The translations under genes were made by a program, and so were the position numbers. Below are positions 56,301-64,000 of a stretch of DNA of 64,000 nt, piece by piece. The stretch covers positions 6,438,266 to 6,502,265 of the forward strand of contig NC_049981.1 in NCBI RefSeq assembly GCF_000003815.2, read 5' to 3'. Every line of letters begins with the position of its first letter. Position 1 is the first letter of the stretch. The notes beneath the pieces were generated by a model, which saw nothing but the letters and a program-made list of their open reading frames with translations, did no database searches and was not told the origin of the DNA. The DNA is from Branchiostoma floridae (Eukaryota; Chordata; Leptocardii; Amphioxiformes; Branchiostomatidae).

Positions 56301-59300
56301 TAAATCGCAACCTGGTTAGGACAATCGAAAACCTGTACAACAAGGCAACAAGTGCAGTCCTCCTAAATGGTAGCACTGGAAGATGGTTTCGGACAACAGT
56401 TGGTGTGCGGCAGGGTTGCCTTTTGTCCCCCACACTGTTTAATATCTTCTTAGAAAGAATTATGGACGATGCGTTAGAGGACTTTGAAGGCACTGTTACC
56501 ATGGGCGGCAGACAGGTGACAAACTTACGTTTCGCCGACGACATTGATGGGTTAGCTGGGGAAGAGAGCGAGTTAATAGAATTGGTGGACCGTTTGGACA
56601 ATGCAGCCACAGCCTTTGGCATGGAAATCAGTGGTGAAAAGACCAAAATAATGACAAACAATACTCACGGTTTCAATGCCACAATCAAACTTGGTGAAAC
56701 AAGGCTAGAGAATGTTGCAAAATTCAAATATTTAGGTTCAATCATATCTGACGAAGGATCCCGTCCAGAAATCTTAGCAGGTCTGCGCAGACAGTAGCCG
56801 CACTAGCTAGGCTCAACACCATATGGAAGGATAAGAACATATGCCTAAGATCCAAAATTAATCTTATGCGTGCCCTAACTCTGTCAATTTACCTGTACGG
56901 ATGTGAGACCTGGATATTGACAACCGAGTTACAGAAAAGAATCCTCTCAATGGAAATGAGATGCTACAGGAAAATTCTGTGGGATTACGTACTTAGACCG
57001 TGTCACTAACGAGGAAATCCGCAACAAAGTAGTACAAGCCATAGGACCACATGACAACCTCTTGACAACAGTGAAAAAGCGCAAATTAAGATGGTTTGGT
57101 CATGCGGCAAGGTCGTCGGGGTTAACAAAAACAATACTACAAGGGACAGTCCCAGGAAGCCGAAAGAGAGGAAGACAGAAGAAACGATGGGAGGACAACA
57201 TAAAAGAATGGACCGGGCTGAACTTAGCGGAAGCCATAAGAGCGGCGGAGGATAGAGACAGGTGGAGAAGAATAGTGGACGAAGTCATGGTGCCCCAACG
57301 ACCCACACAGAGGTCAAGGGATAGGTGAGGTGAGGTGAGGAGCGTTTGGCTAATTATGTTTTAAGGTGCTCAGTGCATAAGTGTAGGTTAACAATTGTCA
57401 ATGTATTATGTGAATATTAAAAGAGATCTCTGTCTCCTTCAATCCAATGAATGATGGGCGATACCAACTTCCTTCACCTCTGACCTACTGCTTAGGTCAC
57501 AGTTCCACAATGTCACGTGTTGATAGCAATCAACTCAGTTATGAAAAAATACCAAGAAATGAAGTCAATTTTGTTGAGTCGACCTGTTCAAATATGAAAT
57601 GATCATTGCGCTTACCCTCCATTTGGGTCGGTTCCCTTCCTTGACTGCCCAGGACGTAGTCCAGTACGTAGGACATGTACATGACCTGACTCCACCGCTT
57701 CTTGTTCTTCACCTGGTTATTCAGGTAAGAATAGAAAAAGCATATCATCATTCGTTCTTACATTTTGTCATTTATTTTACAAAATACTAGTATACCCCAA
57801 TGTATCTTTTACACGAACCGTGATATTTTCTAGCTTCTTGAGTAGCGTCATGAACAAAGCAAACATCAAACTTAAACTTGTTAAGAATTAATAGATGAAA
57901 CGACCTACCTTCGTGTTGTCCTTCAGGTGAAGTGTCAAGTTCATTCCACCGTCCCAAGCGCCCTCTGACGAGTGCAGATGCCACTGCAGCTGAAGCCCGT
58001 ACGGCGTCCGCCATTTTTCACAGCTTTCAATTAAACTAGGTCCGTCTAAAAGGAAATGGCAAAAAAATCGTTAATGATTAGTTCTCACAATGCCCAAATA
58101 ACTCTTCAGTAAGTGAACATTAGCATATCTCATAGCTTTAAATCGTAGAAAACTGACTGTGGTCTCGGGAAATATCCTTGTTTAACACATGATGGATGGT
58201 ATCCTAACAAAGTTAGAATTTCCGCTACATCAAATAGTCATTTCAGTCATGCCATGTGAATATTATGAAATAAGTAAAAATGATTTCCGGAAATAATTTC
58301 GTCATGTTGGTAGATCAGTGATGAACCTTAACGTGGGGGGATACAAGCAAAGACTCGTTTGGGACTATGCTCTCGTCGCAAAAGCGCCACCTACATCGGG
58401 CTTTATGTAGCGGCGAGAAGCAGAACTCCAGTTAGCAGCTCTGAGAAGAATGACAGGCATCGAAACGAAGTGGTTGTTTAAGTGAAAAATATAGAAAATG
58501 AAATTTATGATTCTAAATTAAGATAATACAGGCAGATTCCACTCACCCATGTCACCCATGCCATCAATGATTGACAGCAGCTGCAGAGCGAAGTCCTGAA
58601 CTTGGCCGTTCTTGTAGCCGTCGTCAAAAAAGATGTGTGCCTCGAACTCAACCTTGGTGTCCTCAATTCTCTTCTTTGTCTGTGTTCTAGCGATGTCCCA
58701 CAGGGAACTCATGAGCTGTTTCATCTCTTTGGCAATCTGTTAAAAGAAATTGCGATTTACTGTTAGGTGTGAAGTACGGTTGTGTCTAAGTATAAAAGAT
58801 TTTGCGATTGTATAGATCCATAAGATATCACAAACATACACATATACACAGATACGTACACGGACATGCATACTGTAGATAGATACACAAGAAAACAACT
58901 CATTATTGAATTAGTTTGACTGTAATATCCAACACAAAAGTTGGACACACTCAAATTTTCGACTGAACAGCACCAGGCTCTGTCAAGGAATGAACAGTCC
59001 ACAATTTTTGTTTTGAATATTACAGTCAAATTAGGTCAATAATGCCTTCTTTTAAAACAGATATATACACACATATACACAGATATACACAGACTTATAC
59101 ATACACATACAAACAAACAGACACCTAGCTATATACGAGCACAATAAGACAGCAATGCTGCCAAACAAATAGCTTCTTTGCAGCCTATAAGATCTGTACG
59201 AACCTCGTGATACATGGTGGTACAGATGAAGACCCGCGTTGCCTCATTTCCTTCCGGAGTTGCCTCTTCTTCATTATGTCTGGGTAGGTCAGTACGCCTG

Positions 59301-60921
59301 GTCAGGAGCAGCCATTGGTCCAGGAGTACAGAGTTGTAGCCTGGTGTCCATAGCAACTGTGTAACGGAAAAACGTGAGGGTTGAACAAATGTACACATAT
59401 GCACAGACAGACCAACACACACAAATAGCTTTTCGTGTGCGGCGTGGCGTCAGGCGTGGCGTAACTGGTAGAGCGTTCGGCTCTGAATCAAGTGGTTGTG
59501 AGTTCGATCCCCGCCGTGCCCCGACGTTGTGCCCTTGAGAAAGGCACGCTACATGACCTTCCTCACTTCACATAGGTGTGATAATGGGTACTTGACTTCG
59601 GTCGGGGAGGTAACAGACTACCATAAGTGTATGTTACTTTCTGTCTGTACCCTGTATGTGGCTTAATTTATTAAAGTTTTTCCTTTTCATTTATCTATCA
59701 ATATCATTTCTCTTCTTTGTTAAGTATGTTTATGTATACCACTACTACTCTGTATGCAATTAGCCCTCGGGCATGAATCTGCAATAAAGATTATATATTA
59801 ATAAATTGCAGAACTTGAGTGCAGTACCTCGTCTGTCCAAAAGCAAAATAGAAAAAAATAGCTTTCAAATACATTTTCGGCATCGAGTATTTGTCATGTT
59901 GATGCCGAAAAATGTGTACCTAATCCACTTCTCTGTCAGTCCAAGATTAGAATACAAAACTGCCATCATAGATAACATTTAGCCATTGATGTATGTAAAG
60001 CGGAATGCCCACCTTTGATTCCTTCTCCATGACAATTGTCGGCACTTTCCACACGTCGTACATTTGCACGATCATCCCGATCATGGTAACGACAAACACC
60101 AAGCAGCACACCAAGATCGGCCTCCATTTCAGTTGTTCCCAGTCGCTAGTTTCACATAGGCCTAGCTCTTGTATCGGGGCAATGCTCACACAAAGCGGAG
60201 TTTGGATGCCAAGGATGAGGAACAAACTAACGCCCGCGTTGGAGAGAAAGATCGGCAGGAGAAATCCCAATGATTGCATCCTCATCATCAACGCTAGTAC
60301 CGCGAAGGCGTACCCGAACACGCCGCACAACACATTTGTCAGGAAGGATATAAACACACTGTCGTTGATAGACACAGGAGGGATATGCCAGAGGATACAC
60401 AAGGGGTCCTGTCCTCTCGTCCACGGATAGAAGAGGAAGACACAGAGAGCCCAGACCAGACATTTTACCAGGTTTGTGATGATGCCAAGCTTCCAACATG
60501 CCGTGTTATTCTGTGTTTTGTTCGGGCCAGACGAGCTACCGCGCTCTTGATCGTCTTCAGGATGGACAGAGTTGTCTTTGGATACGGAAAGTTTGTGGAG
60601 AATCGGAGTCCAGGAAACGGCCAACAACGCGAAGGAGACTAAAATGTACCCGTTTGGCTCCTTTGACCAATGCTCATCGGGTAGAACTGTAATAGCGAGA
60701 CAGGCCAGAATCACCAAGAAGAGAACGAAGAGGGAGGAACCTTTGATTTTACTCTTTGTGGCCCCATCGTTGTCTCCAGTGAAGCTGAGAATGGACTTCG
60801 TTAGGACAGTGTTCATGAAGACTAAGTTCGCAACGATGAGCCCGATTGTTGGGGACGCGGGTAGAGCCAACAGAACGAGCAATGCCAATGAGAACACCTC
60901 CAATACAGCCAATAGAGTTCC
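44197..60921 (-). CDS. Gene B: chitin synthase paralogue with SAM domain (5' partial, one exon in gap)
   Basis: Twenty-one of 23 exons are visible, in the same order and with the same phases as gene A, totalling 3539 coding bases. Motifs are intact: LATDADVKFSPESA, MGEDRWLCTLM, QRRRWGPST, TWGTRE and the final VVNVLWITIMMVL helices. Exon 1 lies beyond the right edge or is absent. Exon 19 (most of SAM 2) is missing where 100 N sit; exon 18 ends phase 0 and exon 20 needs one carried base, so an exon must lie there. Catalytic exons are close to gene A, while linker exons 15-16 differ strongly. A LINE is inserted antisense in intron 6. Confidence 0.92.
44854..44986 (-). CDS. Gene B exon 22
   Basis: 133 nt, phase 2 to 0. 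EEEVEFWEALREKKLNPDL then GLRNSALVVLL. Donor GTTAGA. Confidence 0.92.
45211..45295 (-). CDS. Gene B exon 21
   Basis: 85 nt, phase 1 to 2. QKEKYRVKRILMRRGCKI and DLEEKDDHG; three codons longer than gene A. Donor GTAAAT. Confidence 0.87.
45487..45540 (-). CDS. Gene B exon 20, end of SAM 2
   Basis: 54 nt, phase 1 to 1. GHIKRINSAISAMTEPDE. Its presence indicates that SAM 2 existed in this gene. Confidence 0.9.
45930..46029. other. Assembly gap (100 N), hides gene B exon 19
   Basis: Lies between exons 18 and 20 of gene B. The flanking 0.9 kb contains no exon 19 equivalent, and reading frame requires one of about 151 nt. Confidence 0.97.
46435..46533 (-). CDS. Gene B exon 18, end of SAM 1
   Basis: 33 codons, phase 0 to 0. 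DLKNIGVDTDFHREKLLTEI then TEFEQETAVP. Donor GTAAGT. Confidence 0.92.
46986..47204. mobile_element. MITE, TACTGTAAATGCA family, copy 2
   Basis: Starts TACTGTAAATGCAGAAATAT and ends inverted as TTAAATACTTTACAGTA; GCGGTTT/TACCGCGAA blocks alternate inside. In intron 17 of gene B. Confidence 0.75.
47236..47316 (-). CDS. Gene B exon 17, SAM 1
   Basis: 27 codons, phase 0 to 0. IYMKLYADKFLKEGYEDTSF and AGMTNE. Donor GTAAAT. Confidence 0.9.
47517..47830. repeat. GC-rich segment with clustered TACGTG motifs
   Basis: Seven or so TACGTG or CACGTA hexamers (for example CCGTACGTGCAAATACGTGC at 47522) within about 300 bp, in intron 16 of gene B. It could be a transposon fragment; no ends were resolved. 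Confidence 0.6.
48110..48332. mobile_element. Small MITE with GTCACATT ends
   Basis: GCCCTGTCACATT at the left and AATGTGACAGAGGC at the right, with ATCGTCC-like sub-terminal matches. About 220 bp in intron 16 of gene B. Confidence 0.5.
48410..48576 (-). CDS. Gene B exon 16, linker and start of SAM 1
   Basis: 167 nt, phase 1 to 0. MIEGEPETPRTRRRSTYAS, VVSNKRSVISMAPEM and IRWLRKELREK; only the RRR and WL positions resemble gene A. Donor GTATAC. Confidence 0.82.
48651..48862. mobile_element. Foldback MITE, ~95-bp arms
   Basis: CCGATGTAGGTGGCGCTTTT (48722) is inverted at 48770-48793, and similarity extends outward to AAACGCCATTTATTTTGAC against its complement near 48840. A single-arm relative lies at 58370-58425. 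In intron 15 of gene B. Confidence 0.75.
49232..49329 (-). CDS. Gene B exon 15, acidic linker
   Basis: 98 nt, phase 2 to 1. CCQRPSPVQEVPLQEY then EEEWDSDSDDEIQDTLS, much more acidic than gene A exon 15. Donor GTACGT. Confidence 0.82.
49669..49753 (-). CDS. Gene B exon 14
   Basis: 85 nt, phase 1 to 2. GTREGNSPGQSADKSLTE, completing TWGTRE. Donor GTAAGA. Confidence 0.92.
50040..50375 (-). repeat. 40-bp minisatellite derived from gene B exon 13 donor
   Basis: About seven units of GTAGCTAATGTAGAAGGGTT plus TGTAACATACCCCATGTCCT; the first true unit runs into exon 13 itself, where ACATACCCCAAGTCCTATCT is the donor and last codons. A degenerate longer exon copy is at 49992-50045. Confidence 0.85.
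50367..50558 (-). CDS. Gene B exon 13
   Basis: 192 nt, phase 1 to 1. GEEYNPSISTLYFLALVG and helices ending CNLTDRTW. Donor GTATGT opens directly into the 40-bp minisatellite. Confidence 0.94.
50580..50720. repeat. CAAT-type low-complexity sequence
   Basis: Scattered CAATCAAT and CAACCAAC units upstream of gene B exon 13, matching the CAAT tract at the same place in gene A. Confidence 0.7.
51302..51413 (-). CDS. Gene B exon 12
   Basis: 112 nt, phase 0 to 1. MAMALSLCFAVLMTLVLVSL and VVEFRNMTMSIQAG. Donor GTAGGT. Confidence 0.92.
51452..51706. mobile_element. MITE, CTCACTGCAC-end family, copy 1
   Basis: ATCTCACTGCACT at the left and AGTGCAGTGAGAT at the right; the interior TAATACGTAAAAGTATGAC is shared with 61466-61714. 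In intron 11 of gene B. Confidence 0.75.
51850..52097. mobile_element. MITE, TACTGTAAATGCA family, copy 3
   Basis: CTGTGAATGCAAGATGTTCG at the left and AACTTAAATGCATTTACAGT at the right, with repeated CCGCGAACTTA blocks. In intron 11 of gene B. Confidence 0.75.
52710..52849 (-). CDS. Gene B exon 11
   Basis: 140 nt, phase 1 to 0. GGLQFFNYDNGLASAQAVS then a helix with SLVSLLYGMICL, ending KFQLR. One codon shorter than gene A. Confidence 0.92.
53022..53230. mobile_element. Broken copy of the piggyBac-like MITE
   Basis: Right end CTGAATAGGG followed by TTAA; the interior matches the reverse complement of 13680-13860 (for example CAACACGAAAAAATTGAA). The left end is missing. In intron 10 of gene B. 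Confidence 0.7.
53381..53513 (-). CDS. Gene B exon 10
   Basis: 133 nt, phase 0 to 1. IELIEKYFGHEMKRDSVSF and a helix ending CVLIIAG. Confidence 0.94.
53808..53930 (-). CDS. Gene B exon 9, QRRRW exon
   Basis: 41 codons, phase 0 to 0. VSNGWRLEYTAVSED and FYNQRRRWGPSTVANQ. Confidence 0.95.
54417..54584 (-). CDS. Gene B exon 8, GEDRW exon
   Basis: 56 codons, phase 0 to 0. VLGSVLCCPGCFSVYRAEAL and MGEDRWLCTLM. Donor GTAAGT. Confidence 0.95.
55137..55333 (-). CDS. Gene B exon 7, DxD catalytic exon
   Basis: 197 nt, phase 1 to 0, from a normal TTACAG acceptor. AFDRDTYILATDADVKFSPE then GRTHPLGSGPMVWYQKFDY. One codon longer than the shorter gene A model. Confidence 0.95.
55513..57352 (+). mobile_element. 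5'-truncated LINE insertion with 12-bp target duplication
   Basis: AGCGTTTGGCTA occurs exactly at 55513-55524 and 57341-57352, bracketing an 1816-bp insert whose 3' end is a short GGTGA repeat (57324-57340). The insert carries a reverse transcriptase without the endonuclease region. It sits antisense in intron 6 of gene B. Confidence 0.85.
55525..57328 (+). pseudogene. Non-LTR reverse transcriptase, truncated and frameshifted
   Basis: Shows LKPGKSPGPDNIPAELI, FRPGRSTNEQIFNLR, FIDFKKAFDRVW (motif A), GVRQGCLLSPTLFNIF (motif B) and FADDI (catalytic motif C). A frame break near 56795 and another near 56990 separate the core from the C-terminal part (57062-57328), which has GRQKKRWEDNIKEW and WRRIVDE. 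The endonuclease is missing because of 5' truncation. It resembles the RTE/I-like group of metazoan LINEs; clade not decided. Confidence 0.88.
57616..57712 (-). CDS. Gene B exon 6
   Basis: 97 nt, phase 0 to 1. VKNKKRWSQVMYMSYVLDYV then a variable tail ending QME. Donor GTAAGC. The following intron carries the LINE. Confidence 0.93.
57909..58045 (-). CDS. Gene B exon 5
   Basis: 137 nt, phase 1 to 0. DGPSLIESCEKWRTPYGLQL and LHLKDNTK; two codons shorter than gene A. Donor GTAGGT. Confidence 0.92.
58370..58425. repeat. Single arm of the foldback MITE family
   Basis: CGCAAAAGCGCCACCTACAT followed by GTAGCGGCGAGAAGCA, as in one arm of 48651-48862. In intron 4 of gene B. Confidence 0.7.
58547..58736 (-). 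CDS. Gene B exon 4
   Basis: 190 nt, phase 0 to 1, three bases longer than in gene A. FEAHIFFDDGYKNGQVQDF conserved. Donor GTGAGT. Confidence 0.94.
59204..59356 (-). CDS. Gene B exon 3
   Basis: 51 codons, phase 0 to 0: LLWTPGYNSVLLDQWLLL, a hydrophilic insert, RVFICTTMYHE. Donor GTTCGT. Confidence 0.93.
59453..59690 (+). mobile_element. tRNA-derived SINE
   Basis: The head 59453-59520 is tRNA-like: A box TGGCGTAACTGG, B box GAGTTCGATCC, and acceptor arms GGCGTGG/CCGTGCC that pair with wobbles. The anticodon stem is mispaired, so it is not a working tRNA. The body has GTTGTGCCCTTGAGAAAGGC, a phrase common in animal tRNA-SINEs, and an AT-rich tail. In intron 2 of gene B. Confidence 0.72.
60013..60921 (-). 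CDS. Gene B exon 2, N-terminal membrane block
   Basis: 303 codons, phase 0 to 0, from TTTCAG. GTLLAVLEVFSLALLVLL onward, several helices, loop ERGSSSGPN, ending MEKESK at donor GTGGGC. Aligns throughout with gene A exon 2. The open frame continues beyond the donor but is not homologous there. Confidence 0.93.
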
Positions 60922-61465
60922 CTGAAATGGACAGGAATATCGTATGGTTGTAGTACATATACATGTAGACTTGATAGATTATAGGATATAGGCATTTTCT
61001 TTCAAACATGCAGTCTCACCTGCTTACGTTCCGATGGCTATCAAATATTTTCTTCAAATGAAATAAAAAAAAAAAAAAACTCATATACCAAAGGTTCTAC
61101 AAAAGTGATGATTTTGTTTTAGGTCGATAAAGAGTCATGTATTGGCACATCTTATTTTTCTCGTCCCGGATTTTATTAAGAACGTCGACTGGCCGAGGTG
61201 CCCTTTAACCCTTTCCTCTTTTGTTTTTAATGCTGATTGTTTTTTTTAAACTTCTAGTCCTCTGTGTACTGTGAAAGTTTAAAAAGGGGGAATCATGAGC
61301 AATGTAATTTAATCATTGTCTATTGATTACGCCATCGTTAGAGATTTTTCTGATCGTCCATTGTTGATAGACAGAGCTCTGCAAATAATAATGAGCGAGC
61401 GAACAATATGGCTTTATCTAACTTTCCATTTAGATAACTTTGCATCCAACACACATTGTTCTTTT
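60922..61465. other. Probable start of gene B intron 1, no exon seen
   Basis: No match to gene A exon 1 on the minus strand. Only homopolymer runs (A tract 61065-61079). Confidence 0.5.
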
Positions 61466-61714
61466 AAGGTGCCCTCTCACTGCACTTGCGTCAAGCTTGC
61501 GTCACTGCGTGGTTCTTTCACTGCGTCACTGTTTTGTTATTTTCTTCGATGTTTTATAATTTAGATATTGTTTAATACGTAAAAGCATGACTAAGAAGAC
61601 GAAAAAATACACAAACAGTAAGAAAATCCGCTCTTTATCTCTGAAATCCGTTGAGTTTCTTTGGAACCCCGCAGTGACGCAAGCTTGACGCAAGTTCAGT
61701 GAGAGTGCACCTTT
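61466..61714. mobile_element. MITE, CTCACTGCAC-end family, copy 2
   Basis: About 45-bp terminal inverted repeats (AAGGTGCCCTCTCACTGCAC and its inverse), interior TTTAATACGTAAAAGCATGAC. TTTAA-like sequence on both sides. Confidence 0.82.
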
Positions 61715-61715
61715 A

Positions 61716-62829
61716 AGCCCCGGTCACAATCAAGAATCGTACGATTGACTGCGATGGGGGTTTTATGTTTGGTATAAGCGCAGCACGTCGTAAGTCGGGG
61801 AAGAATCGGAAGCAATGGTTTAAGTATATAAAACCGTGGTCACAAGGATCGTAGCGCATCGTACGATGAGGTCATAAGAGCGTACCTGCGTCAATCGCAG
61901 GTAAATCATAGTAAATCGGGGAGCATCCTATGACGAAAATAGAGCTGAAATGGATTTTGAACATGTTCAAAGTTTCTCCATCGTCGTACGATTTTTATTG
62001 CCCCCATAGCAGACTTCATTACGGCTATTTTTTTTCTACTGATGAATTTAAAGATTCATAAATTTTTAGCATGTGGTCATGGTTCTAGTTTGCCCTGATA
62101 TTGTCGATGTTGACGAAAAAGGAAACTACATCAGTTGCAACTGTTTACTGAAGCAACCCGAGAACAAGCGCCCGTAGAAGAGCCTGCCTTCAAGGCAATA
62201 TTTTTGACGTGGCAGATCCAATATCACACACAGGTAATGCATGCATTTGTTTGATGGCTACATACACGTGGGTTCATAATTAGACCAGATCTCTCGCGAT
62301 CGCCTGTCTTTGGTCAGTTTACCATAGCCGTAACCACAGGGAAAACTCGAATAGAAAGGCAGGCTTATAATTTGATTTGTATGATATTATTTTTGTCTGA
62401 TGGCATTTTTTCTTAAAAGCATATCATCACAAGAAAAGCAAACTATGATTTTCGAAAAAGTCTGACCGTCGTAGAGCCGGCAAGAAGGCCGATATAACCA
62501 TGCTTGTACTTGATTTGAACCTATGTTTGTAAGACTCGTGTTACGTTGTGATGGTTTATTTTGATTTGTTTTCAGTAAAAGACATCATAGGAAAGTATTC
62601 AACAGATAGGTCCACATTTTGTTGGTTAAAGAAGCACAAAAGCGGCCAGGCGGCTATTCAGAAGAAACACAAGTGAAAAATCGTACGACGCTGGAAAAAT
62701 TTTGAACATCATCCGATGCTCTGCGATGACTGATTTTGATTACGATTAAGCTGCGATTCACTGCGCTCATCGTACGATGTGCGGAATATGCCATCGCAAG
62801 GCCGTCGTACGATTCTTGTGACCGGGGCT
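61716..62829. mobile_element. 1.1-kb transposon with AGCCCCGGTCACAA ends, TTA target duplication
   Basis: Left AGCCCCGGTCACAATCAAGA and right end inverted as AGCCCCGGTCACAAGAATCG, both leading into ATCGTACGA; TTA on each side. The 3-bp TTA duplication would suit the PIF/Harbinger group, but there is no transposase to confirm this. It abuts the previous MITE. Confidence 0.75.
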
Positions 62830-64000
62830 TTAGACTGCGTGGGGTGGAGATAGAACGTGACCTAACAGCAAACTCTTTCCCTAACAATAAAAGTATTGAC
62901 GTTCCATTTAGTGAAAGTCCTAATGTTCTCTAAACTTTCTTTAGCGTTGGCCTTGACAACCGATACAAGATGGACGTATTTGGCACGATACGCCATTACC
63001 ACGACCAAAAGGCAAACAAAGCAATATCTGGGTTGTAGAGAGACTTTGACCAAAATTAGCCGGGTTGAAAAGTGAACTGTCGGTAACCTAGGTGATAAGT
63101 AAATAGTGTGCACACGATATCATGAGGTGAGTAGTGTGCTTTTATTTAAATGAGAGAAGTCTTTGTTTAGCCAATGGCTTTGTTGAATTTGTCACTTTAC
63201 ACTTGGCAGTTGTGTTAATCTCAATCCCTAAAAGACAAAAACGCGTCGTTAACAAGGAAGTCCGTATTATTTACATGAACAAAAAATAGTAAAAGTATTC
63301 TTGAAATTAAGAATTGATGATACTCTTAACGTTCAACTATGTATGCAGAGGGCACATTGTAAAATACAAGCTTCGAAATGGATTCATTTCAAGTTACCCA
63401 GATTTGAGAATACTTATATTTTTGAAATGCCATCTTACATTGCAGAAAGGATATTAATGAACTTAGATCAGCGTTCTGTATTTATGTCCATTTTCATTAC
63501 AGGGTATCCAGCCGGCCTGTGTATTACATTTTCCCACCGGTGTGCTGATTAGTTATTGATATGAATTGATAACAATTAGCCTACTAATGGTTATAGATTG
63601 AAGTGTATAGTGTATAAAAGCATTGCGGGGGACGTTAGCTATTTTGGGAAAACTTCTTTGTTATCACTGGCATAGTGATGGCGCTTTCGTGTAAAAACGT
63701 CTGGCTTGCTTTAAATAAAATGATATGTTAAAGTGACATGACAAGTTTTTGTAGAGGTGTATGCATCTAAAAAGCTGTTTGAAGATATCAGGTAAAATAA
63801 TCTATTGCTCAAGCCCTTAAGTTTTATACTTTTGTCTTTGTCAGACGCTAATCTTTAATTAAACAAACAACGTACAAACAGGTCACCAATGTTGGGCGTT
63901 TCAATGTGAATATATCATTGCAAACATAATAGCCCTATTAACGTCCTACTAAAAAAACATCACTGGCACATCCACTGCACAATATATGTAATTATACCTC
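62830..64000. other. Right end of window, no gene recognised
   Basis: No frame with matching splice sites resembles chitin synthase exon 1. Probably gene B intron 1 or upstream sequence. Confidence 0.5.

Noticed and set aside
59453-59520. Functional tRNA gene
   Set aside because: The anticodon stem does not pair and a SINE body follows directly.
62654-63552. Candidate exon 1 of gene B
   Set aside because: None of the minus-strand frames resembles the N-terminal leader and helices of gene A exon 1.

Overview
This is eukaryotic, intron-rich DNA that looks like a lancelet (Branchiostoma) genome. That assignment is inference from gene content, compact exons with canonical splice sites and dense short transposons; I could not test it by search. 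Two 100-base runs of N (8444-8543 and 45930-46029) are assembly gaps.

Three protein-coding genes account for the window. Gene A (minus, 22434 to 845) is a complete 23-exon chitin synthase of about 1397 residues. Gene B (minus, 60921 to 44197) is a paralogue with the same exon order and intron phases; its first exon is not in the window and its exon 19 is missing at the second gap. Between them on the opposite strand is gene C (plus, 24230 to 42211), 8 exons and 318 residues: a signal peptide, two thioredoxin folds with unusual CxxC sites (CEEC and CVDC) and a C-terminal membrane anchor. A and C start head to head across about 1.8 kb; C and B end tail to tail across about 2 kb.

The chitin synthases read, N to C: a two-helix N-terminal segment, a multi-helix membrane block (exon 2), the family-2 glycosyltransferase core (exons 3-9, with DADVKF, GEDRW and QRRRW), a second membrane block (exons 10-13), the TWGTRE motif split by an intron (exons 13/14), a diverged linker (exons 15-16), two SAM domains (exons 16-20) and a last pair of membrane helices (exons 22-23). 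They probably make chitin at the plasma membrane, with the SAM pair available for oligomer formation. Gene C is probably a secretory-pathway redox or chaperone protein with no evident link to chitin.

The rest is introns and intergenic DNA full of mobile elements: a 5'-truncated LINE with a 12-bp target duplication (intron 6 of B), a Tc1-like element with long inverted repeats and two mariner-type elements (introns of C), a TTAA-flanked piggyBac-like MITE plus a broken copy, several other MITE families, a tRNA-derived SINE, and a ~4.7-kb satellite array with ~160-bp monomers in intron 7 of C. The most striking pattern is that exon edges have been repeatedly duplicated in place: the last exon of both chitin synthases, the exon 13 donor of both, and exon 2 and the exon 3 acceptor of gene C all sit beside degenerate tandem copies of themselves. 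I see no prokaryotic, CRISPR or viral system.
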